A model generated the notes under the pieces. It was not told the DNA's origin, searched no databases, and saw nothing but the letters and a program-made list of their open reading frames with translations. Source: Methanobacteriota archaeon (GTDB taxonomy: Archaea > Halobacteriota > Syntropharchaeia > DAOWMC01). Taken from it: 5,563 bases of DNA. The position numbers and the translations under genes were made by a program. Shown piece after piece: positions 1 through 5,563 of the stretch; position 1 is the stretch's first letter; each line of letters opens with the position of its first letter. The stretch lies in the NCBI GenBank assembly GCA_030643285.1, contig DAOWMC010000090.1, positions 1-5,563 of the forward strand. Reading direction: 5' to 3'.

Positions 1-474
1 AACAGAACATTTGGATCTGACATTTCAATTATCCGTCCTTTCAACAACTACGGTCCGAGACAAAATGATAAGAGTTACGCGGCGGTAATTCCTTTAACTG
101 TTCAGAGGATTCTTTCTGGTGAGGCACCCTTAATTTATTGGGATGGAGAGCAGACTAGAGACTTTACATATGTGACAGATACAACCGCTTCAGCGATCGA
201 TGTTTATGATCACAAATCTACCAGGGGGCGGGTAATAAATGTTGCGAGTGGAAAGGAGACATCAATAAACACTGTTGTTAAGACAATTGCAAGACTGATG
301 GAATGTGATAAACCCATCATTTATAGGGAAAAACGGGCTGGGGATGTACGGAGACATATAGCAAATTCATTTTTAGCACACGATCTCTTTAATTTTAAAC
401 CTAAAATAGATCTTGAGGTTGGATTAAAAAATACGGTTGAATGGTATTTAAATAAAAATAAAGATGGCAAATAG
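1..474 (+). CDS. NAD-dependent nucleotide-sugar epimerase/dehydratase, C-terminal part (5' end outside window)
   Basis: The reading frame is open from the first base and ends at TAG 472-474, giving 157 residues. A full family member has roughly 300-340, so about half is missing. Visible motifs, numbered within the fragment, are RPFNNYGPRQ (12-21), typical of extended SDR sugar-nucleotide enzymes, and WDGEQTRDFTYVTDT (47-61), which belongs to the substrate-binding half. These are followed by GRVINVASGKE and KRAGDVRRHIAN, a variant of the usual RPGDV segment that contacts the nucleotide. The Rossmann glycine motif and catalytic YxxxK lie upstream and cannot be checked. The family converts NDP-sugars by epimerisation or 4,6-dehydration in the cytoplasm using bound NAD; which reaction occurs here cannot be decided from this half. 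An internal GTG at 172 gives a 100-residue ORF, but homology clearly continues upstream of it. It is the first gene of the cluster visible here and lies about 65 bases before the FemAB-like gene. Confidence 0.9.
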   Translation, partial: NRTFGSDISIIRPFNNYGPRQNDKSYAAVIPLTVQRILSGEAPLIYWDGEQTRDFTYVTDTTASAIDVYDHKSTRGRVINVASGKETSINTVVKTIARLMECDKPIIYREKRAGDVRRHIANSFLAHDLFNFKPKIDLEVGLKNTVEWYLNKNKDGK

Positions 475-539
475 AGAGAGTATCCATTCCCCTGATAGAT
501 CGAATATGAATGAAGAAGCTATTGAGAATAGGGATTTGG

Positions 540-1570
540 ATGATTAAAGTTGAATTACTTAAAGAGGGGGATGAATCGGAATATTCGGAATTTTTAAAGG
601 ATTGCGGATATGGTATGGCACAGCACACTCTGGAATGGCGAAATGTTGTTCGGGAGATACTTAAAGACGAGTCATTTTATTTTATTGCAAGAAAGATAGC
701 AAGATTGTAGGGGTATTACCTTCGTTTATCAAGGAAAATTCACTTGGAAATGTCATGAATTCCATCCCTTTTGCAGGATGTTACGGTGGAGTTCTGACAA
801 ACTTAAAAAATGATGAAAAGGAGAAGGTTTATATGGCACTCCTTAACGAGATGATCAGGTATGCGGTGGGAAAAGAATGTATCTTGGCTTCTATATCCAC
901 ACCGCCATTCTCTGAAGATTTGGAGTTATATGAAACTTTATTTAGGCCTGAATATGTTATGCCAAACTTCATACAGTATATAGATCTCAAAGGTTCAAAG
1001 AACTACCATAGAAACATCAATAGGAAGGTAAATAAAGCAATTGAAGTCGGAGTTAAGATAACTGAAGTTGAAAGTTCTGAAAATTTAAATGCTTTCTATA
1101 ACATCTATAAAAAAAGAATGATGCAGGTTGGTGCGATAATGTGCCCACCAAACTTCTTCAAGATTGTCAAGGATAAGGCCAATGAAAATACAAAATTTAT
1201 TTTCGCGTCATATGAAGGAAAGATGGTCTCAGGTATGCTTTTATTATATAATAACCACATCGTAGACGATTTTTATGCTACTATGGATATGGACTACAAT
1301 TATACAGAGGCCAATAGCCTGTTAACCGATTACGCAATCGATTGGTCCAGAAAAAAAGGGGTAAGATATTGGAATTGGCAATCACTTCCTGCAAAAGAAT
1401 CCGGGGCATACACATTTAAAGCGAGATGGGGGAGTTCCGAGGGAATGCATTACTACCTGACAAAAGTCCTGGGGGATTTAACTGATTTGAAAAAATGTAG
1501 TATTGAGCATATCAAAAAAGAGTTTCAATGGTATTTTGTTATGCCTTATGGTGAACTTGAAACTGATTGA
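540..1570 (+). pseudogene. FemAB-like (GNAT-fold) acyl/aminoacyl transferase, split by a one-base frameshift
   Basis: Two ORFs in different frames form one protein. The first starts at ATG 540 (AGGG at 530-533 is a plausible ribosome binding site) and hits TAG at 708-710. The second frame is open across that point and runs to TGA 1568-1570. Joining them at about 692-695, as if one A were missing from an AAA run, gives a continuous sequence reading FIARK then DSKIVGVLPSFIKEN, about 343 residues in all. That is the usual size for FemAB/BioF2-like acetyltransferases. The C-terminal half carries the typical pattern HRNINRKVNKAIEVGV, then FIFASYEGKMVSGMLLL, and SGAYTFKARWGSS near residues 288-300. 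Relatives transfer amino acids from tRNA or acyl groups onto cell-wall or surface glycans, or onto lipid-linked sugars; the acceptor here is unknown. An upstream in-frame ATG at 510 is less likely to be the start. The shift may be a true mutation or a sequencing error, so calling it a pseudogene is provisional. Confidence 0.75.
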
Positions 1571-1574
1571 GAAT

Positions 1575-1580
1575 GGGGAG
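1575..1580 (+). promoter_or_regulatory. Ribosome binding site GGGGAG supporting a TTG start
   Basis: GGGGAG lies nine bases before the TTG at 1590. It is the main reason, together with the homology boundary, for choosing that non-ATG start over the longer upstream frame, which overlaps the FemAB-like gene. The same nine-base spacing is seen before the glycosyltransferase start. Confidence 0.5.
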
Positions 1581-1589
1581 ATTGATAAC

Positions 1590-2225
1590 TTGAGGGTAGT
1601 AATATATGGTGCAAGTATCTACGGGAACTTTATAAAATCCATACTTGAAACCTACGACAACATAGAAGTTGCCGGATTTATTGATGATAACAAAGAGGCG
1701 TACTCAAAATTTAATGGTGTAGATATTCTTGGAGACTTCTCAAAATTAGAATTTTTAAAAAAAGAAGACATTCATAAGGTTGCTTTCAGTATTGGATACT
1801 CAAATATGACTTCAAGGGGGGAACTGTACCATAAGATAAAAGGATTAGGTTTTGATTTTCTTAATGTTATCCATCCTAGTGCGATAATTGATAAAAATGT
1901 AAACTTTGGTTCTGGTATTTTTATCCGTATCGGTGCTGTCATAGATGCGAATGTTGAGGTCCATGATAATGTGATGATCGATATCGGAACTCTCCTGGCA
2001 CACGATGTAAAGATTCATGAGAATGTTTTTATTGCAGGTGGTGCTATGTTAGCCGGTTTTGTAGAAGTAAATGAGGGAACATTCATAGGTGCAGGTTCAA
2101 CGATAATTGACAGAATAAAAATCGGTAAAAATGCGGTTGTCGGTGCAGGCGCAGTAGTAGTAAAAGATGTTCCTGACAACGCAGTAGTACTTGGAGTTCC
2201 TGCAAGAATAGTCCGGTACAATTGA
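1590..2225 (+). CDS. NeuD/PglD-type sugar O/N-acetyltransferase (left-handed beta-helix)
   Basis: The product is 211 residues, the usual length for this family. The N-terminal RVVIYGASIYG (2-12) is the nucleotide-sugar-binding PglD_N-type domain with its glycine turn; AGFIDDN (28-34) matches the family's GFLDD motif. From about residue 96 the protein becomes hexapeptide repeats (HPSAIIDKNVNFGSGIFI onward) and ends with VVKDVPDNAVVLGVPARIVRYN. H138 in LLAHDV aligns with the catalytic histidine of PglD (in the VIEHE segment). Characterised relatives acetylate sialic acid (NeuD) or UDP-4-amino-sugars (PglD) with acetyl-CoA in the cytoplasm; the substrate here is unknown. The frame is open back to 1503, but that region overlaps the previous gene's coding sequence and has no homology, so TTG 1590 is preferred. 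The gene starts 19 bases after the FemAB-like gene, which suggests co-transcription and perhaps coupled translation. Confidence 0.88.
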   Translation: MRVVIYGASIYGNFIKSILETYDNIEVAGFIDDNKEAYSKFNGVDILGDFSKLEFLKKEDIHKVAFSIGYSNMTSRGELYHKIKGLGFDFLNVIHPSAIIDKNVNFGSGIFIRIGAVIDANVEVHDNVMIDIGTLLAHDVKIHENVFIAGGAMLAGFVEVNEGTFIGAGSTIIDRIKIGKNAVVGAGAVVVKDVPDNAVVLGVPARIVRYN

Positions 2226-2330
2226 ATTGCAAATATTAATATGGCGTCCATAGAAGGATAAAGTGCAAAGCCTTTGATCAGGGGCATACAAAGACTTATT
2301 CAATTAACAACAATTGGCAAGAAAAATGAC

Positions 2331-2336
2331 AGGGGT
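2331..2336 (+). promoter_or_regulatory. Ribosome binding site AGGGGT for the glycosyltransferase
   Basis: AGGGGT lies nine bases before ATG 2346. It decides the start, because the same frame stays open upstream to a TTG at 2274 that would add 24 residues with no family resemblance. Confidence 0.55.
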
Positions 2337-2345
2337 AGATTTTCT

Positions 2346-3350
2346 ATGAGGGTACTTCATTCACCGATGAACATTGCAGGACAGGCAAGCATAATTTCAA
2401 AGGCGCAAAGAGAGCTTGGGATTAAAAGCGATGTTTTGGTCTTTGATCAAAACTACCTTGATTATGATTGTGATATCAACCTCTCGTTATCCGGGAGGCC
2501 ACTACCAATAGTTATGATAATCAAATCAATTAACTTCATCAAATGTTTGTTCAAATATGATGTCTTCCATTTCCATTTTGCCAGGACTTTGCTTCCGAAG
2601 AACCTGGACCTGCCTATCTTGAAACTTTTTGGTAAGAAGATCGTCATGCAATATTGGGGCGACGACATCAGACAACTGAACGTTGCAAAGAGGCTCAAGT
2701 ACCACTATGCAAGGGAGGTAGAGATAGACCCTAAGATTGATGATCACAAAAGGAGAAAAATTATAAGAATTAACAGATATGCTGATGCAACTATAACGGG
2801 ATATGAATTATTAGAATATGCCCCGGATAGCATTACTACCGAATTAGCATTTGATCTTTCAAAAAATATATTTATAGGGTCCGGGAAGGGATTGAATTCC
2901 AAACCAAACGTTGTTCATGCACCTACTAATAGGGTAGTAAAAGGTACAAAATACATTTTATCGGCTATTGAAAGATTAAAGGATGATGGATATGATTTTA
3001 ATTTAATTTTAGTGGAAAATAAATCGCATGAAGAAGCATTGGATATTTATCGGAGTGCGGATATCATTGTTGATCAACTTTTGATCGGAACTTATGGTTT
3101 TTTTGCTGTTGAATGTATGGCGATGGGAAAACCGGTTCTATGTTTTATCCGGGATGAAATAAAAGAGCATAAACCTGAAATTCCCATATTGAGTACCAAT
3201 CCGGATAACGTTTATGACAATATCAAGCTCCTGTTAGACAATCCGATGATGCGCGAAGAATTGGGTGATAAAGGAAGAAAGTATGTGGAAGGACACCACG
3301 ATTCAAAAAAAATTGCGAAACAGATGATAGAACTTTATGAAAATATATAA
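2346..3350 (+). CDS. GT-B fold glycosyltransferase (GT4-like)
   Basis: The product is 334 residues. The N-terminal MRVLHSPMNIAGQASIISKAQRELG is a glycosyltransferase acceptor-side start, with the glycine-containing loop near residues 9-16. DVFHFHFA (72-79) and YWGDDIR (103-109) follow. The C-terminal nucleotide-sugar domain begins near NVVHAPTNRVVKGTKYI (188-204) and includes IYRSADIIVDQLLIGTYGFFAVECMAMGKPV (234-264). In this part E256 is retained, while the first glutamate of the classic E-x7-E motif is a glycine (G248). A substitution at this position is seen in related surface-glycan transferases, from memory. Such enzymes add a sugar from an NDP donor to a lipid-linked or growing glycan at the cytoplasmic membrane face; donor and acceptor are not predictable. 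No transmembrane segment is evident. The gene follows the NeuD-like gene after 120 bases, the longest gap within the cluster, and ends 12 bases before asnB. Confidence 0.9.
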   Translation: MRVLHSPMNIAGQASIISKAQRELGIKSDVLVFDQNYLDYDCDINLSLSGRPLPIVMIIKSINFIKCLFKYDVFHFHFARTLLPKNLDLPILKLFGKKIVMQYWGDDIRQLNVAKRLKYHYAREVEIDPKIDDHKRRKIIRINRYADATITGYELLEYAPDSITTELAFDLSKNIFIGSGKGLNSKPNVVHAPTNRVVKGTKYILSAIERLKDDGYDFNLILVENKSHEEALDIYRSADIIVDQLLIGTYGFFAVECMAMGKPVLCFIRDEIKEHKPEIPILSTNPDNVYDNIKLLLDNPMMREELGDKGRKYVEGHHDSKKIAKQMIELYENI

Positions 3351-3362
3351 ACGTGGGTTGGA

Positions 3363-5225
3363 ATGTGTGGTATAGCAGGTATCTATAATTTTAACTATAA
3401 ACCAGCATCATTGGAACTACTTGAAAAGATGACCGAGATACAGAAACATCGCGGCCCGGATGATGAGGGTCATTATACCAATGATGAGATCGGTCTTGGG
3501 CACAGGAGACTTAGCATCATCGATCTTTCTTTTGATGGACACCAGCCGATGTGTAATGAAGACGAAACCATATGGATAGTTTTCAACGGTGAGATCTATA
3601 ATTATATTGATCTGACATCAGATCTAAAATCGAAGGGACATACCTTTAAATCAAAAACAGATACTGAAGTTATCATCCATGCCTATGAAGAATACGGGAT
3701 AGACTGTTTGCACAGGTTCAATGGAATGTTTGCCTTTGCAATCTGGGATGATCGTAAAAAAAGGTTATTTTGTGCAAGAGATCGGATGGGAATTAAACCA
3801 TTTTACTATTATTCGGATGATGAAAAGTTTCACTTTGCCTCAGAAATAAAAGCAATAATTGCTGATGAATCCATCAGGCGTAAACCGAACGATCAAATCA
3901 TTTACGAGTATCTCAGACACGGAAAATTGGACCATACAGAGAATACTTTTTTCGATGGAATCAAGCAACTGATGCCAGCTCACTATATAATCATTGAAAA
4001 CTCGAATGCGAAAATCCATAAATATTGGGATTTGGACGTTTCCAATTTTTCTAAAGATGCCGATGATCAGGAGAGTGCAGAACAGTTTCTTGAATTATTT
4101 AAAGATTCTGTAAAAAAGAGATTACGTAGTGATGTCCCCCTGGGAACATGCTTGAGTGGGGGTCTTGACTCATCTTCTATAGTTTGCCTTTTAAATGACC
4201 TATTGCCAGACAAATTAAAACAAAAGACGTTTTCGTCTTGCTTTGAAGATGAAAAGTATGATGAAAGAAGATTTATAAAATATGTTTTGGAAAAGACCGA
4301 TACGGAATCGAATTTTGTCTTCCCGCGTGGAGATGACTTGTTTGATGAAATTCTTGATTTGATATGGCATCAGGAGGAGCCTTTTGGAGGTACCAGCATC
4401 TATGCACAATGGAATGTGATGAGGTTATCTAAAGAGCACGGTGTGAAAGTCCTCCTGGATGGCCAAGGGGCCGATGAATTATTGGCAGGCTATCATTTTT
4501 ATTTTGGAAGCTATTATGCGGATCTACTTAAAAACCTTCAAATTTTAACTTTGATGGGGGAGATGAAGTATTTTGCCCATCTTTACTCTTATTCCGAACT
4601 ATCTAAAATTATAAAGATAATGATGAGGTTTATTATCCCTGGAAGTATATCAACGCCGCTGAGGTCTTTATTATATACGCCCAAATGGTTGGATCGTGAT
4701 TTCGTTAAATCACATTCGAAGACCATTACCCATCCACATTCAAAACCCATGTATAAAAAACAACTTGATGAAGAACTCTATCAGCGTCTAACATCTACAT
4801 CTCTTCCGGCCCTCCTCCGTTATGAGGATAAAAATTCAATGGCATTTTCAATAGAATCCCGTGTCCCCTTTTTAGATTACCGTTTGATTGAATTTATCTC
4901 TTCTTTACCTTCTTCTCAAAAAATTAAGAATGGTGTCACCAAGGTTGTTCTTAGAAATGCAATGAAAGGTGTATTACCGGAAGAAGTCAGGACTAGAATG
5001 GATAAGATGGGATTTGTAACGCCCGAAAATATTTGGTTAAGAACGACATTAAGGGATGAGATAGATGGTATACTAGACTCTGAAAGTTTTAAAAACAGGA
5101 AATATTTTAATATGGGTGAGCTACGGCGGGAATATGAGGCATATTGTAACGGGGAAAAGAACACTGGCTCTATTGTCTGGCGATGGGTGAATTTGGAGTT
5201 ATGGTTCAGGGTATTTATCGATTGA
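3363..5225 (+). CDS. asnB: Asparagine synthetase, glutamine-hydrolysing (AsnB type)
   Basis: The 620-residue product has both domains intact. The N-terminal class II glutamine amidotransferase starts MCGIAGIYNF, so removal of Met exposes the Cys2 nucleophile. It continues with RGPDDEG (30-36), LGHRRLSIIDLS (45-56), FNGEIYNY (74-81), SKTDTEV (97-103) and RDRMGIKPFYY (139-149). The C-terminal synthetase domain has the pyrophosphate loop SGGLDSS (265-271), LLDGQGADELLAGY (364-377) and RYEDKNSMAFSIESRVPFLDYRLIEF (486-511). The canonical reaction is aspartate + glutamine + ATP to asparagine. Copies embedded in polysaccharide clusters are often thought to amidate sugar carboxyl groups or other acceptors instead; that is inference here. 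ATG 3363 is fixed by the need for Cys at position 2. A GTGGG at 3353-3357 may serve as ribosome binding site. No key residue appears to be missing. Confidence 0.95.
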   Translation: MCGIAGIYNFNYKPASLELLEKMTEIQKHRGPDDEGHYTNDEIGLGHRRLSIIDLSFDGHQPMCNEDETIWIVFNGEIYNYIDLTSDLKSKGHTFKSKTDTEVIIHAYEEYGIDCLHRFNGMFAFAIWDDRKKRLFCARDRMGIKPFYYYSDDEKFHFASEIKAIIADESIRRKPNDQIIYEYLRHGKLDHTENTFFDGIKQLMPAHYIIIENSNAKIHKYWDLDVSNFSKDADDQESAEQFLELFKDSVKKRLRSDVPLGTCLSGGLDSSSIVCLLNDLLPDKLKQKTFSSCFEDEKYDERRFIKYVLEKTDTESNFVFPRGDDLFDEILDLIWHQEEPFGGTSIYAQWNVMRLSKEHGVKVLLDGQGADELLAGYHFYFGSYYADLLKNLQILTLMGEMKYFAHLYSYSELSKIIKIMMRFIIPGSISTPLRSLLYTPKWLDRDFVKSHSKTITHPHSKPMYKKQLDEELYQRLTSTSLPALLRYEDKNSMAFSIESRVPFLDYRLIEFISSLPSSQKIKNGVTKVVLRNAMKGVLPEEVRTRMDKMGFVTPENIWLRTTLRDEIDGILDSESFKNRKYFNMGELRREYEAYCNGEKNTGSIVWRWVNLELWFRVFID

Positions 5226-5261
5226 TATATTAACCGTTGTGTAAATATTGGCTAGCGTAAC

Positions 5262-5269
5262 TTTTAAAT
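5262..5269 (+). promoter_or_regulatory. Candidate archaeal TATA box (TTTTAAAT)
   Basis: TTTTAAAT sits in the 92-base gap after asnB, preceded by GTAAC. If it acts as an archaeal TATA element, transcription would start about 25 bases downstream near 5290-5295, leaving a short leader before ATG 5318. The sequence is AT-rich, so a chance match is possible, and the call depends on the organism being archaeal. No clean bacterial -35/-10 pair stands out. Confidence 0.3.
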
Positions 5270-5306
5270 GGATCAATACGATTATATTGTTATCAGGTGT
5301 AGAACC

Positions 5307-5310
5307 AGGT
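5307..5310 (+). promoter_or_regulatory. Ribosome binding site AGGT for the terminal gene
   Basis: AGGT is placed seven bases before ATG 5318, a normal distance. An AGGTG at 5295-5299 is too far away to serve this start. Confidence 0.35.
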
Positions 5311-5317
5311 CGGGATT

Positions 5318-5563
5318 ATGATTAAGAAATTTGTTCAGTTGTTGGGGGCTTACGCAATATTTATAGGATCCACCATCGGTATTGGTGTATATTTAATAGA
5401 CATCAATTTTGGCCCGGCAGCCCAAAAAGTAGCTATTGGGGGCTTGTTAATTGCTATTTTAGGCATAATCTCTTTATGGATTGCCAATAGGGGTGAGTTT
5501 GGTATTAAAAACCTCAACATAACGATTGAGGGAGATGGAATGGTTTTTCAGCTTTTAAAGTAC
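5318..5563 (+). CDS. Unidentified small membrane protein, N-terminal part (3' end outside window)
   Basis: ATG 5318 opens a frame of 82 codons with no stop before the window ends. I do not recognise the family. The start MIKKF is positively charged and is followed by two hydrophobic stretches, about residues 8-27 and 39-56, separated by a short loop DINFGPAAQK. After the second stretch the chain turns polar (NRGEFGIKNLNITIEGDGMVFQLLKY), resembling the start of a soluble beta-rich domain. It lies 92 bases after asnB behind a possible promoter, so it may be its own transcription unit and need not belong to the glycan pathway. The coding reading is supported by the amphipathic-free hydrophobic pattern, a plausible ribosome binding site and the open frame; length and function are unknown. 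Confidence 0.6.
   Translation, partial: MIKKFVQLLGAYAIFIGSTIGIGVYLIDINFGPAAQKVAIGGLLIAILGIISLWIANRGEFGIKNLNITIEGDGMVFQLLKY

Noticed and set aside
506..547. 13-codon leader ORF overlapping the FemAB-like start
   Set aside because: It is too short to support, has no clear ribosome binding site, and an overlap of this kind is expected by chance.
689..710. Programmed -1 ribosomal frameshift in the FemAB-like gene
   Set aside because: The site A AGA AAG does not fit the X XXY YYZ slippery pattern, since the P-site codon AGA would mispair after slipping, and I see no clear downstream stem-loop. A simple one-base loss is more likely.
2015..2287. Minus-strand ORF opposite the NeuD-like gene
   Set aside because: It is antisense to a well-supported hexapeptide-repeat coding region, whose repetitive codons often leave open shadow frames; its translation is low in complexity (T/P/A/I-rich) and unlike a known protein.
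2301..2316. Inverted repeat CAATT-N6-AATTG before the glycosyltransferase
   Set aside because: The arms are only five AT-rich bases, which is not distinguishable from background here.
2274..2345. Longer glycosyltransferase starting at TTG 2274
   Set aside because: The 24 added residues are not family-like, and a good ribosome binding site precedes ATG 2346.
5274..5289. Inverted repeat CAATA-N6-TATTG as an operator or terminator
   Set aside because: A five-base AT-rich arm is common by chance, there is no GC stem and no T-run follows.

Overview
The window looks like part of a surface-polysaccharide (glycan) biosynthesis cluster. All recognisable genes are on the + strand and tightly spaced. 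The organism cannot be named from this sequence. AT-rich DNA, frequent AGA/AGG and ATA codons, GGGG-type ribosome binding sites and a possible archaeal-style TATA element before the last gene would fit a mesophilic archaeon such as a methanogen. A low-GC bacterium is not excluded, because clusters like this move readily between lineages.

Layout: (1) positions 1-474 are the C-terminal part of an extended short-chain dehydrogenase/epimerase acting on a nucleotide sugar; its N-terminus lies upstream of the window. (2) 540-1570 encode a FemAB-like (GNAT-fold) acyl/aminoacyl transferase that is split by a single-base frameshift near position 692-695. (3) 1590-2225 encode a NeuD/PglD-type left-handed beta-helix acetyltransferase, probably starting at a TTG. 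(4) 2346-3350 encode a GT-B glycosyltransferase. (5) 3363-5225 encode a complete glutamine-dependent asparagine synthetase (AsnB type). (6) After a 92-base gap holding a candidate promoter, 5318-5563 begin a small protein with two predicted membrane segments that runs off the window.

Inferred joint role: the epimerase/dehydratase supplies a modified nucleotide sugar, the NeuD-like enzyme O- or N-acetylates a sugar, the glycosyltransferase adds a sugar to the growing glycan, and AsnB and the FemAB-like protein may add amide or acyl decorations. Gaps of 19, 12 and about 65-120 bases on one strand suggest that genes 1-5 are co-transcribed. The sixth gene seems to be a separate unit.

I found no convincing new system, mobile element, CRISPR array or RNA gene. 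The points most worth a second look are the frameshift in the FemAB-like gene, the base-composition step inside the glycosyltransferase gene, and the unidentified membrane protein at the right end.
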